Source: Sipunculus nudus (lineage: Eukaryota > Annelida > Sipuncula > Golfingiida > Sipunculidae). Taken from it: a DNA stretch of 64,000 nt. The notes under the pieces were generated by a model. That model was not told where the DNA came from, made no database searches, and was given only the letters and a program-made list of their open reading frames with translations. Numbering within the stretch: position 1 is the first letter of the stretch; each line of letters starts with the position of its first letter. Shown here piece by piece: positions 1 through 12,305 of this stretch. The stretch lies in the NCBI GenBank assembly GCA_026874595.1, contig CM049307.1:18639079-18703078 (forward strand), written 5' to 3'. The translations under genes were made by a program, and so were the position numbers.

Positions 1-112
1 AGTAAAGTGGTTTGGAAACAGTCAATACAACGAGTATTTGCGATATGGGATAATTAGTCGTAAATTGCCGATTCTCGGTGTGTTGACAGTTGAGTGCTGA
101 AATCAAGTGCCT

Positions 113-116
<4 letters not shown>

Positions 117-157
<41 letters not shown>
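117..157. repeat. (AG)n microsatellite
   Basis: An uninterrupted AG dinucleotide run of about 41 bases. Nothing adjacent suggests a gene. Confidence 0.95.
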
Positions 158-160
<3 letters not shown>

Positions 161-2416
161 TCTAATATGGCTTAATCACTAATGTTAATAAATATTGCAA
201 ATTCCTAATGTAATGATAGCTTTATTTATTTTTCTTCAATAATTTCGGCAAAGTCCGATTCAACCTAAACCATTCAAAATGACTAGTGTCGTAGACATTT
301 TTTTTCGTTCCCTAACATGGTCTGTTCCATGACCGGGCTTTCAGGAACATAAAAAGATTTTGTCTCGAATGAATGAAAAAAGCAAAACGATCAATTTCTT
401 TTGGGAGATTACATAATCAAAATTCTGTCTAGCCATGAGAGTTTCCAGGGTATTATTAAAATTGGTCAAACATTTACACATACAAAAAATTTTCAGCATG
501 CAGACATTGTTCCAGGCAATTAAAGTCTGGTGTGCCTGGCAAACACAATACAGTCGAGCACAATACCGCCCACTCCTAAACCGTCAGCCAACTACGGCTC
601 TTAATACCACAAGGTGTTACGTTACAATCTGACATCCGTTCTACAGTTATGAAAACAGTTATAAACGAATCAGTGTGAGGAATATGGCCATAAAAAGCGA
701 CAATTATGACAATATGGAATCGGTTGCAGCATCGATACAAAACTTATCCCCCCCCCTAAAATGAATGTTTCATTTCCTTACAAACAAATGGCCAAAAGCT
801 GCACCGGCACGTGAAGACACTGCACACTGCCACGTAGGCGGAGATAAGAACATCTTAGCTACTCAACTGTTGTCTCTTAACATTCCAAAAATAGTATTAA
901 TCTCATTCTGAGAAGAAATCATATGTCGTGTCCTATTGAAAATCATGATTTATTAAATGTCACTCCTGATTGTTCCTTTTCAAGTTAAAACATAACGCCG
1001 GTAATAATATGTTACATTTTTTTTTATCTTTTGAAGGAAACTTCATAACTTGATACCTACGGTTGTACTTTCTTAGACATCAGAACACTGTCTGACTATA
1101 CTAGGGTGGTTTGTCTGATACCCACTTTAAAATTTTTAACAGATTTTGATTAAACTTTGCAGACGGTAAGGGCAATAACCCTTTAAAAAGTTTTTTTAAT
1201 TTAACGAGAACCCATGGACACAAAACAACGGGGACTACTAAAAATAATTTGCCTTTACCCAAACCAAAGTCTGAACATGATATTTCCTCATTGGCTTATT
1301 CTGGTCCTTTCTAATGGGAAAAAAAACTGCCAGCTCATATCCGAATCCTTACGACACCTCTAGTATTTAAGATAGAGTTAAAGCATTTTCTTTTAAAGTA
1401 TTAATACTGAATAATCACATTAACTCTTGTGGTTTTATGTTTACTTTTATATATGGATATTTATCCGATATTTTAACATTGTGGACTGTGTAATGTTACG
1501 CATGTGGTTGTTTTTACATATCTTGTTTCGCCACAGTTCGTTTATAATATCTTGTAGGATTTGAAAATTTCATTTATGTCTTAGAATACACATTGTAGTT
1601 CTCTTTCATCTCATTGCCTATCTATATATTCTATGATCTTCCTCTATTGTTCTAATATAATCAAAAATGTAACAGGAGCCCACTGAAAAACAGCATTAAG
1701 CTGAATAGGCTTTTCTGATAAAATAATGTGTATTTTATAAATAATCAAACACTTAAAATTTCGATGTACAATGTTTTTGTTCATGGGGCTTCTATACCAC
1801 TGCTATGTTTATCCCGGCCAACGGCGAGACTCTTTGGTATTAGGGGCAGCTTTTATTCTGGTGAGTAAAACTGACCTGTGATGAGACAGTCGAGTTTGAG
1901 AAGCAATGGGTTTGACTTTTTTATGATTACAGACTCCATCTTTTATATATATGAAAATAGCATGAGCTTTAGCAATTTGTAACTGTAGATAAAACACGAA
2001 ACCATATAAACACTTGTCCAACGTAATATCAAAGAAGGAAAGACAGAATATACGTTGGTTTATGAAAAGATTATTGTTAATAAATACTGCAGAACCAACG
2101 TGACCGAAAAAATGAAGAAATTCAGCCAGCACAACACACATGAGAAATATTCCTTAACCAAGTGAAAGGAAAGTAAGGAAAGATGTCTTGCGAAGTACAG
2201 ATAAAAAACTGATTATACACGTAGCATCGACAAGGAAAGCATTATGGATAGATAAACAGTCTCCTTGGGAGAAATTGCAAAACCGCAACATTAGATTGAC
2301 GACCGGCAGTATTTCTGACCGAAGCCCTCTTTGAATTTGACCACATCATCACAAAAGCCAAGGGTAAGTTAAATTGTATTTCCTTTAGTACAAGGAAAAA
2401 GATTCTGTACGTCTAT

Positions 2417-2419
<3 letters not shown>
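158..2419. other. Unrecognised intergenic DNA
   Basis: AT-rich, mostly single-copy-looking sequence with stops in all frames. The longest open stretch (minus strand, 1809-2141, 110 codons) has no motif I recognise and a composition like its surroundings, so I do not call a gene. A short C run lies near 750. Confidence 0.6.

Positions 2420-2468
<49 letters not shown>
2420..2468. repeat. (AT)n microsatellite
   Basis: A pure AT alternation of about 49 bases. Confidence 0.95.
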
Positions 2469-2471
<3 letters not shown>

Positions 2472-5038
2472 GCCGTTTCAATAATTTCAAATATTGTTCG
2501 TTTTCTTTCATAATTGATTAAACTGTTGGTATTTTAGCATTACGAATAAGTATCCACCTGTAAGGAATTCTTATAATTTAACAAAAAAAAATTCTTATCA
2601 ATGGTATAATAAGGACTAAACACGAAGCAGTGAACAGCATTAAAACTTGTAAGCGAATTAGTGTCAACAATCCTTCCATTATCTCAACCTTTCATCGTGA
2701 TGTACAGGTCCGACTAAATTCACTCGGTCAACACTTGAGGTATAATTCTATAAAGAATATTGCTCCACGGTTATATAAAGGCTACATTAAACATCGATTT
2801 ATAATCGATTATCAGTATTATTTTGTTTCAGGCACCGACCGATTTTCGGGATCACAAGGCCAAAGGTTAATGTCACAGGGCCAATCTGTCCACAAGTTAG
2901 TTCATGGAGGATATCGCCAGTTACGAAAAACAGATTGGCTTCAGATTTATCTAGTCGTTTTATTGATAGTCCACCACTTACGTAGATCGTAACTATTGTA
3001 GACGCATTGCAATTAAATATTTTCATTCCAAACTTTCAACCTTTGCCATATGACTTACCTGCCAAAGTGGTGTGTTCCCACTTTTTAAAGCGATTGAAAT
3101 GAAAAATAACATTGTGTAAGTTTACGGATAGCAAGTCATCAAATTTATAGGTCTCAAGGTCAATAGTCTAGGTCACAGGACCCACATTAAAAAAAACAAC
3201 TTATTAAAATATCCTTATAGACAAATTCAGTTGGGCATAGGGAACCGTAGCCATGACAACCAGAATCAGTAGGGAATGATAATTGGGGTTGTAAGCCTAC
3301 CTGAGTCGTGATACAATCAATATCGAGGAATGCATCGCAGTGTTCTTCCATTTTCTTGCATTCATATTGTGGTTAACAGCCCATGATCTTAACATTATGC
3401 TTCGAATAATGAATTAACACAAGAGAATACATTTGAACTCACAACCCAAACTGAAACTTCGTCTTCATGGTAAAGGGTCATATCCTGTTTCACTTACAAA
3501 AATTGGCTACATCCAGCAACCCGTGCGAGCGATGACTGTATTCACGCAGTCAGAAATTCAACAAACATGTGGAGGGATTTACCAATATGCTGAGTTAAAA
3601 CGGAACTGTTCTCACTCATATATGTCCAGTTTACAAATTTGATCTACCATTGGTCCCATTTAAATAGGACCAATTTAATAAATTAAAAAACTAATCATTT
3701 ATTTTTTTTAAATCCAGTTTTTTTTCAAGTATTTTGATTTAAAAAGGGGTTCTCGCCAAGGTCTGGGGATTTCAGGGTATCACTCATGCAACACTCCTGG
3801 TTAAACACGCAGAGGGAGTCTATTGGTACTTCTAGACCATTGATCTTTATGAAGTTCTTATTTTAATATATATATTTTCTCTTTATATTCACTTACGTGT
3901 GGCTTGCTGGAAATGGTTAACAACTGCATTAAAAGTAAATGCCAATGAACAGACCTGACATTTAATCTGTTACGATTTCAGCAGTTTTTATCTTGGGGAA
4001 TTAATTAGGTACTCCCACGGTATCTCAACCAGTGGATATTGCAGATTTTTCCAAATCCAGTGGAGGAGACATATTTTGCCGTTCATTCGTCATCATTATT
4101 CTATGATTACTGCAATGTGCAGTTTATTTTCTTCTTGAGACAATTTTTAACCCTCAGGACAAATAATTTTCATGCACTTGTAAATAATGCGAATAAATAG
4201 TATATATAGTATATAACACGTTAGAATAAAACGCACATCCTGCAATTTATATATATATATGTGATTGTGTGTGTGTGAAGAAGGACACTCCTGATATGTC
4301 ATTGCTGACTCTTCTTCAGTTCAGGTTTTTCTAAGCAGGGGACCAAACATTTTCCACGTGCCATAATCTGCAGTTTTAAAGGTTATAGAACAAATCTTAA
4401 CCACCTACTTTCAAAATTTAATCTAGCTCAGGCGCTAGCTGGAAAAGACCCAGCAGCCTTGAGCTCCGAAGTCATAACGCCATGATAACAATATATTGAT
4501 GTTTGTATAGTCCGGGACCTAATTCTGTAGGAGCTCTAATAAACGGAATGGTTCAACCAATCACAGAGGCAAAAGATTTGATTAACGAAAAAATTTGATT
4601 GAGGTCTGAGATTCTGACCATTCTATATTTTAACAAATTTAAAGTGAATGGCTCGTATACATTAATTATGGGATTGTCAATATTACTGAAATGGAAAGAT
4701 ACGAATGTAGGCATGATAATGTATGTCAAAACTTGTCTGATTTAGGATTGAAATATGTGATATGTGAGAAGAAAATTAACGTTATTAAGATATACTATCT
4801 TCAATTGCGGACTTTTCTTGAAAAATTAATGATGCGAATAAGAGAGAACCATGTTTTTTTTATTCATCAAGGATAAATGTCTGCACAACATTAGATCACT
4901 GCAATTAAGAAGGCCTCTTTGAATATCAAATGTAAATCCATATTCGATAATATATGAACATATAAAAAAGCATATATCATCTTTTTCATATATACCTTAT
5001 ATATAATTGAAGATGAATTGTTGTACAGAACTTATCAG

Positions 5039-5042
<4 letters not shown>
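2469..5042. other. Unrecognised intergenic DNA
   Basis: No recognisable protein, RNA or repeat family. A 120-codon open stretch at 2630-2992 (plus) and a 69-codon one at 3433-3642 have no identifiable domain and are probably chance. Short AT and GT runs occur near 4245-4277. Confidence 0.55.

Positions 5043-5094
<52 letters not shown>
5043..5094. repeat. (AT)n microsatellite
   Basis: Pure AT alternation of about 52 bases. Confidence 0.95.
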
Positions 5095-5097
<3 letters not shown>

Positions 5098-6199
5098 AAT
5101 TTTTGTTTCTTATCCTATTGCTTGTTTACCACATGTCAAGGTGTTTAATTATTCAGTAATACTTAACACTCGTAAATGGCAGCTTTGCCCATATGTGTCT
5201 TTTCCCACTTAATTTCGTTTTCATTTCTGCAAAACATATTCATATATTTTGATGATAATGTATTGTTTGAAAATAGAGTACAGAAAATGAAATATACATG
5301 CATGGTGTATTTGACGTCAGGTATTTTAAGTTAACATTTTATTATTAGTTAACACTATTCGAAGTGTGAATTAAACTGTTTAAATTTTTTTTCTCTTCAT
5401 TGGTCTCACACTGTACCTTTACAAGACTGTTATTACATATCTTACACTCCGTCTTTTTTACAGACAGAGAATAAATTTTTAAGACTGAAAATTTTCATAA
5501 GATTTTAATTTCGTAACATCGGAAGAACAACGCCCAAGCTTAAAATGCTTATAATACACTACTTCAGTGTTCGGCCAAATACCCTTCTCTACCTACCCAA
5601 TACCAGACTACTTATTAGCAGGACATTATAGAAAATGTAGACACTGCTATTATTAGTGTAAAATCACATAGGCAGATGTTGCAAGAAATGTACTTTCCCC
5701 TAAACAATATGAGTAATATAATTAAAAAAAACGTGTATTATCCGAAACTAAATCAGTTTTAATTGTGTCCCAGGTTAACCTTAACCATCTCTTCTCTTTT
5801 TAAACAAAATGTACAGTTTATTAAAGTAAACTCAAGAAAATCCATCCATGAATACATGGAAACTGCTTCCGTTCCCAAAATACCTCGCAGCATGTGTTAG
5901 ATAATTAACGTAAAATTAGGCCTAATCCGTGATTATATACAGTGCAAATAGGTCCAAAAAAATAATTTTTTTCTTGGGGCATGTATAAGTACTGAATATA
6001 GTGAAAGTTACACCGACTAGTTTAATGCAAAAGAATAATAATAAATCAATTTTTTATTGGAATCGAAATTCTTATTTCCTAAAATATTTTTTATTAATAT
6101 ATACATATAGTTGTTACTTATATTATTAGACCCGTAAAAGACCTTTCCAGTGATATCTTCTTTATAACAAGTGGCCCATGGGCCATGACGCTCAGCTGA
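5095..6199. other. Unrecognised intergenic DNA
   Basis: AT-rich sequence without a defensible gene, tRNA or repeat. Confidence 0.55.
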
Positions 6200-8315
6200 A
6201 TTCAAGGAATGTTGAACAATGAGCAAAATGACTGACAGAGTGCAAACAAATCATGAATTTTGTGAAGAGTCCTTAGAAATGGGTTTCAGTGGGCTTTTGG
6301 ACAGATGACAACTTCATTTGAAGGTCTCATAAATAGAAAAAAAAAATGCGTAAAAATTTGAAAAAAAACAGGTAGTGCCACCAGTCTGCAGGAACTGATG
6401 AAACACTCCATGATCAATATATATCCAAAGAATCATGGCTGTCATCAAATTTTTAATTATTCTTGGGGGTATTAATGAGCCCTATAGCTCAGAGAATATG
6501 GGTAACAGAAACCTAATTTCAGGTTTCCAAGGAGATTTTTCATTAGTCTCCCTGGATGTCAAGTAAAAAGTTTCTAGGTACAGCAGTTACAGTTTGTGGC
6601 ATATTAACAGATGGCCATTTCATTTGAAGGTCTCATAAATAGAGAAAAAATGCCTAAAAATTTGAAAAAAAATACAGGTGGCGCCACCAGTTTGCAGGAA
6701 CTGATGGAACACTCCATGATCAATATGCCTGCAAAGAATCATGGAGATCAATGCATTAGTTATTCAGATACTGGAGCTTTTGTTTGTATCAAATTTTTAA
6801 TTATTCTGAGGGGTACTTACTACGAAGGATATGGGTAACAGAGACCTAATTTCCTGTTTTCACAGAGACTTTTCATGAACCTCCCTTGATGTCAAGTTAG
6901 AAGAATCTAGGTCCAGAGTTTACAATTTGTCCCCTGTTACCAGATGCGACTTCTTTGAAGGTCTCAAAAATAAAGAAAAAAAATCGTAAAAATTGAAAAA
7001 GATACAGATGGCGCCACCAGTTTGCAGGAACTGATAAAACATCCCATGATCAATATTCATGCAAAGAATCGTGGTGATCAATGCAGTAGTTATTCAGAGA
7101 CTTGAGCTTTTTTATCCAATTTATCCATTATTCTGAGGGGTACTTTGGAGCCCCATAGCTCAAAGAAAATGGGTAACAGAGACTAATTTCTAGTTTCCAC
7201 GGAGACTTTTCATAGGTCTCTCAGAATATCAAGAATGAAGATTCTAGTTCCAGTTTTTATGATTTGTGCCCTGTTCACAGTTGTTCACATTTTAAAGGTC
7301 TCAAAAATAGAGAAAATAATTCGTAAAAAATCGAAAAATACAGGTGGCGCCACCAGTCTGCAGAAACTGATGAAACATCTCATGATTAATATGTATGCTA
7401 AAAATTATGACTATCAGTGATGTAGTTAATGAGATATTGAAGTTTTTGTATGAAATTTTTCACTCTTCGGGGGGGGGGGGGTGGTACTTTGGGGCCCCAT
7501 AGCTCAAAGGATATGGGTAACAGAGACCTAATTTCTGATTTCCATGGAGACTTTTCATAGGTTTCTCAGAATGTCAAGAATGAAGATTCTAGGTCCAGTC
7601 TTTACGATTTGTGCCCTGTTAACAGATGTCCACATTTTTAAAGGTCTCAAAAATAGAGAAAAAAAATCGTAAAAATCGAAAAATACAGGTGGCGCCACCA
7701 GTCTGCAGAAACTGATGAAACATCTTATGATCAATATGTATGCCAAAAATCATGACCATCAGTGATGTAGTTAATGAGATATTGAAGTTTTTGTAAGAAA
7801 TATTTTACTATTCTGTGGGGTACTTTGGGGCCCCATAGCTTGAAGGATATCGACAACGGAGACCTAATTTCTTGTTTCCATGGAGACTTTTTATAGGTCT
7901 CTCAGAATGTCAAGTATGAAGATTCTTGGTCCAGTCTTTACGATTTGTGCCCTGTTAACAGATGTCCACATTTTTAAAGGTCTCAAAAATAGAGAAAAAA
8001 ATTCGTAAAAATTCGAAAAATACAGGTAGCGCCACCAGTCTGCAGGAACTGATGGAACATCTCATGATCAATATGTATGCCAAAAATTATGACCATCAGT
8101 GATGTAGTTAATGATACTGAAGTTTTTGTATGAAATTTTTGACTATTCTGGGGGGTACTTGCGGGCCCCATAGCTCGAAGGATATGGTTAAGAGAGACCA
8201 GAGATTCCAGGTGTAGCGGGGCCGATTTGTGCCCTGTTAACGGACAGACGACTGGACGGACGACGGACAAAAGGTGATCCCTATAGCTCAGATGACTTAC
8301 AGTCAGCTGAGTTAA
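6200..8315 (+). repeat. Tandem array, six units of about 335 bp, with hairpin tail
   Basis: A conserved core word (GCCACCAG) recurs at 6377, 6683, 7013, 7349, 7694 and 8031, giving spacings of 306, 330, 336, 345 and 337 bp. Four units carry the 12-bp palindrome GGTGGCGCCACC. Each unit also repeats phrases for 'AAGGTCTCA-AAATAGA', 'GGGTAACAGAGACC' and 'CCCTGTTAACAGATG'. The array ends in a (GACGGAC)-rich stretch (8241-8270) and a small stem-loop: GCTCAG at 8286-8291 pairs with CTGAGT at 8307-8312, with one G-T pair. Short open frames inside are periodic by-products of the repeat. A G run lies at 7469-7481. The same family occurs inverted and diverged at 27.8-28.9 kb. Confidence 0.88.
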
Positions 8316-9253
8316 AAATTGGACGATTAGAAGCTATGATTATCACATATACGTTACCCCTTCCCCTTATCATCTTCACGCTCTAATGGTCATGCGTCGG
8401 CTACAAAAGGGCCAGTAGCACAACACTGATACCACAATTTGACAGTTCTACCCCCAAGCGGTGATCTGGTGGAGTCAAGGTTACCTTAGCTGTGTGGTAG
8501 GTTGAGCGACGATCTTTTTGTCTGGCCCATGCTCCTTGACTGATCCACATCTTAAACATTTCGGCACGCAAATGTATCGCCGTTCTCGGGCAAAAATGTC
8601 ATACATCAGCTCACTTTCAACACACAATATGATCGCAATATGATTAATATACCCCCCCCCCCGATGTTTAAATGTTCCCAATTACAAAGCCACAGTTTCT
8701 ACTGGTTTTTGCCTATGCATAGAGTAAGGCCTATACTTCGCGTCGGGAATGACAGTCACTGACGATTGGTAATGTGTCTATTCGATCAAATTATTTAGAT
8801 TATTTAAAACGCAATGATGTTTGAGCAGAAAGGATATATTTCATTAATTTTTTTTGGAGATAATAAACTAACGCTCTGAATGACACTCTAAGCAGGGCCT
8901 CCGAGAGAAATATTTCGAGGCGGTACAAAAGGTTTCCGGCCCCCTCCTTTTTCTTCGTTATAATAACCATTCAGTTTTACGGATGTAATAATTCTTTATT
9001 CGATTTGAATCCAAGGCTATACTTATAGAAGCAGTTTTCTAAAGATTGGACTGTAACAGAGGGATGCATAGTTTTTTTCCATTTAATGCCAGTATATTAT
9101 ATCATATATATACTTTATAAACATGCTAAACTGAAATAAAAATCAGATGTAGGTCTTAGCAGGTATCCCTATAACCTCAGGCTCAAGGCAGACAAGCTAC
9201 TGTACGTACAAGAGGTTACCCACACTACAGTATGTGCTTCTCATGCTATTTGT
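8316..9253. other. Flank between repeat array and LTR element
   Basis: No gene recognised. Contains a C run near 8651-8662. Ends at the 4-bp target site of the LTR retrotransposon. Confidence 0.5.
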
Positions 9254-9257
9254 ACTA
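9254..9257. other. Target-site duplication ACTA (5' copy)
   Basis: ACTA directly precedes the TGTTACAG start of the 5' LTR. The same four bases follow the 3' LTR at 16189-16192. A 4-6 bp duplication is what LTR-element integrases leave. Confidence 0.85.
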
Positions 9258-9545
9258 TGTTACAGGTGCTCTTTTTATTTTGTGACCCGGGCGTAACTCG
9301 TGTTGTGGCGCCCTCGCCGGGCCGCTTGTTGCACTCTATGTTTAATCCGTAGTGGTTGAACTCTCGTTGTCATGCTAGCTTGGGGCTTTCTCGCCTGGCC
9401 GAGGTCACGTGTGGACCCTGGTATGTCGAGGCACAGCGATGTTCTTCTAGATGATTCCTGTAACGCGTGTTTCCTGTGTATTTTGTTAGATCCTTAGACT
9501 GTTCGAGAAGTGGTTCGAGAAAATTCTCGGCTTGGGGCAAGAAGT

Positions 9546-9553
9546 TATAAATA
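9546..9553 (+). promoter_or_regulatory. TATA-like box in 5' LTR
   Basis: TATAAATA is followed by a G-rich stretch. It is conserved in the 3' LTR at 15657-15664. Position within the LTR fits the core promoter of the element; activity is inferred. Confidence 0.6.
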
Positions 9554-9943
9554 GGGGGCTGTGTTTTAAAGCCGAGAGAGAGGTGTGAAGATTCCAGCGG
9601 ACACAGACGTGTTTATGTCAGTTTATGGGACCTGTCCGATTATCCAGTAATTTCAGGGATTCTATTATTACTAACTCTATACAATTTAATGCTGCCTGCC
9701 TCAAGTTTACTTTCTGGATTGTTACAAGAGCTTTACATTGGACTGTTATTCTCCGAGAGGATTGGTGTGGACTTTTCATCCGGCATAGACATTTAAAGAA
9801 TATATCGTTGTGACGGTGGTGGTATCCAGGTACTGTGCATATTGTTTATTTTACTATGTAATAGTATTGATTTGTTGTTATACCGCTGCTTTACTGTATA
9901 ATCGTATTGATTAAGTGTATTGTAATGTAAGGGTTGTTTTAAG

Positions 9944-9949
9944 AATAAA
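9944..9949 (+). terminator. AATAAA polyadenylation signal in 5' LTR
   Basis: AATAAA is conserved in both LTRs, with the 3' LTR copy at 16028-16033. The 3' copy would serve transcript ends. Confidence 0.55.
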
Positions 9950-10111
9950 TTATAGTTATTTGTTAACAAAAAACCACTTACTTCTTTATTCATTCCCCTA
10001 GACATTTTACGCTGCCTAGTATTACAGAGTCTGATTTTTTTATCTCCATTACAATATTTGTGTTCATCACGCATACGCAATCTGTTTATATTAGGTTCCA
10101 TAACATAAAAT

Positions 10112-10129
10112 TGGAGGCTCGTCTGGGAG
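10112..10129 (+). other. Primer binding site, tRNA-Pro-like
   Basis: TGGAGGCTCGTCTGGGAG begins six bases after the 5' LTR end. By eye it matches 15 of 18 positions of the tRNA-Pro primer binding site known from gammaretroviruses. The start with TGG, complementary to a tRNA CCA end, and the position next to the LTR support the call. The tRNA identity is an inference. Confidence 0.7.
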
Positions 10130-10274
10130 GCTTAATAGTTTTGAAAATTTATTAGGCCTTGACCTAGACACATTCTTTTATCATACATTGTTTACAAGAT
10201 TAGATATTGTTTACAGTTCTTGGTTTACAGGATTTATCTTGGTGGTTTTTTTGTAATTGTTTTAACATCATAAC

Positions 10275-11515
10275 ATGGCAGATTTCAAACCTGAAACATT
10301 TGTTGACGATCCCGACCCTGATCAACTTGAACAGTTGACAAAGGAACAGTTGTTGCGTTTGGGACAACACTAAGGGCAAAGTGTGAAAAAAGCTTTGAGA
10401 AAGCCTGATATCATTGCTTAATTCATGCAAGATCTAGTTAGCAAAGGTTTAAGTGAAGATGAAACATAAAAAAAAAATGACAATCTTGCTATGCAATTAG
10501 AATTTAAAAAAATGGAAATGCAACATGAGCTAGCATTAAAACAGTTAGAGAGGGAAGAACATGAAAGGTTAGAAAGAGAAAGACTAGAAAAAAAAAATAG
10601 AAAGACAAAGACTAGAAAAAGAAAAAGAAATTGAGTTAAAACGCCTGGAGTTAGAAAGTCTAAGTGCTGCCCCAACTCATTGTTTTGATGTTACTAAACA
10701 CATTAGACTCGTCCCACCTTTGCAAGAAAAAGAGGTTGATAAATATTTCCTACAGTTTGAGAAGGTAGCTGAAAATTTAAGATGGCCTAAGGAAAATTGG
10801 ACTATGCTGCTACAAAGTGTATTGACTGGTAAGGCCAGAGAAATTTATACAGAGCTTTCAGTAAAAGCTGCTGCTGACTATGACCTGGTAAAACGGTTAA
10901 TCCTAAGAGGTTATGAGTTACCGCCAGAAATTCAGACATTGTGAAAGCGCAAAGAATAGACCTACGTCGAATTTGCTAGGACAAAAGGGCAGTTGTTTGA
11001 TCGCTGGTGTAGTTCTAAAAATGTAATGAAAGATTATGACAATTTGCCTCAGTTGATTTTGCTTGAAGAATTTAAGCGCTGCAATAACGCAGATGTTAAA
11101 ACTCTTCTTGATGAGAAAAGTCCTGAAACAGTTGACATTGCTGCTCAATTAGCTGATGATTATTCATAACACACAAAATGTCCTTTACTAGCAATTCAAA
11201 CCAGTCATTCACAAACAAGAATGTAAATTAGTACGGTCAAAAGAAGTTTAAAGCGCAGTCACCCAGTAGAAGTAGTCCTGATAATTCAGCAAAGTCCATT
11301 GCTACACCTCAGTCCACGTCCACTGTGTCTAAGTCCAACAAAGACCAGTCATTTTCAAAGAAAATCTGTAATTACTGCAAAAAGGAAGGTCATCTAATAT
11401 CTGACTGCTGGACACTTGCAAATAAACCAAATATCAAACCTTCTGGTTTTGTTTCCAAATCTATGCATAGCATAGTACAGGCTCTTTTCGTGTAGGTAGG
11501 GGGTACAACTCCTTT
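10275..11515 (+). pseudogene. gag: Degenerate gag: SCAN-like capsid region and CCHC zinc knuckle
   Basis: Gag proteins package the element RNA into cytoplasmic particles. The reading begins at ATG 10275 and passes through a highly charged Glu/Arg/Lys-rich coiled-coil-like stretch (about 10480-10640). It then enters a segment rich in W, F and Y (10720-10944: FLQFEKVAENL, WPKENW, YELPPE) resembling the SCAN-like capsid domain of vertebrate Gmr1-type and related elements. The similarity continues to the LFDRW and EEFKRC region (about 10960-11160). A C-x2-C-x4-H-x4-C knuckle sits at 11367-11408. It is broken by in-frame TAA at 10371, 10419 and 10467, TGA at 10942, TAG at 10957, 11229 and 11493, and frameshifts near 10595 and 11170. 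Non-functional. Confidence 0.85.
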
Positions 11516-12305
11516 ATTGACTCTGGTAAAGAGTTTGATTCTACGGAGGCCCAAGTGCTGTCTGAATCCAAAGAAGAATCCGTAGCTTGCGGGGTAAAAA
11601 CCTCAGTAGATTCCGGCGAGGAATTTAATAAGGCTAGGTCCTTTCAAGACTCCTGCGAGAAGTATTCTCTGGAAAAGGCTAAGTCCTTTTATGACTCTTG
11701 CGAGAGTATTTCAAATGAGGCCAGGTCCTCTTATGACAAAGAGAAGTTTGTTTCTGCTGAAGAAGATTCCTCTTTTGACTCCCATAAGCAGTTTGGTGAT
11801 AAAAAGGATGTAGAATCCTTAAATGACTCTGAAAAAGAGTTTATGACTGACACTGTCAATGTCAGTTCTTTGTTTGATGAAGCTGAGGTAGTAGATTCCT
11901 CTCCTGATTCTGAAATGGAGTTATTTGAGCCATTCATACATGATGGTTTTGTATCACTTTCAAGTGATTTTTCAGACTCTACCCCTATTAGAATTTTGAG
12001 GGACACTGGTTCAGGCCAGACTGTCATGTTAGCAAACACTTTGCCATTTTCTAATAGGTCTTTTATTGGTGTACATGCACTTGTTAATGGTGAGTTTTCA
12101 GACAAGCACACTTCAGTTCCGCTTCACAGTATCCATTTAAAGGCCGATTTGATTTGTGGGAATATTACTGTGGGCATAAGAACTATTTTACCCTTTAACG
12201 GAATTCAGTTGCTTCAGGCAATGATGTTGAAGGTGACAACGTACAGCCTGTACCAATAGTGACAGAAAAGCCGTCACTTGTCAGGACACTGATCCGGAAA
12301 TTTAG
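11516..12305 (+). pseudogene. pro: Degenerate retropepsin (aspartic protease) region
   Basis: A Ser/Asp/Glu-rich spacer with repeated DSCE- and SYD-like phrases (about 11555-11900) precedes a retropepsin. The active-site triplet Asp-Thr-Gly is at 12002-12010, inside ILRDTGSGQT. Downstream hydrophobic segments (FIGVHALVNGEF, VPLHSIHLKADLICG) fit the family layout. Retropepsin dimers cut the Gag-Pol polyprotein. The frame stays open from about 11515 to 12259, but a one-base shift near 12207 moves the rest of the domain (about 12208-12305) to another frame. The catalytic Asp is intact. The long acidic spacer has biased codons (GAN, TCN), and a chance open frame runs antisense to it. Confidence 0.82.

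Larger units (their letters stand above)
9258..10105 (+). repeat. 5' LTR
   Basis: 848 bp, from TGTTACAG to CATAACA. It aligns along its whole length to the 3' LTR at 15374-16188, which is 33 bp shorter. One gap lies near 9505-9515 and another near 9685-9712. It contains a TATA-like box and an AATAAA signal in the expected order for U3-R-U5. Confidence 0.95.

Noticed and set aside
1809-2141. 110-codon minus-strand open stretch
   Set aside because: No motif, no codon bias distinct from the surroundings and no supporting splice or promoter context. Length is within chance expectation for this window.
2630-2992. 120-codon plus-strand open stretch
   Set aside because: Non-ATG start, no recognisable domain and overlapped by an opposite-strand open frame.
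11731-12111. 126-codon minus-strand open stretch inside the LTR element
   Set aside because: It is antisense to the low-complexity acidic spacer and protease; GAN and TCN codons produce few antisense stops.
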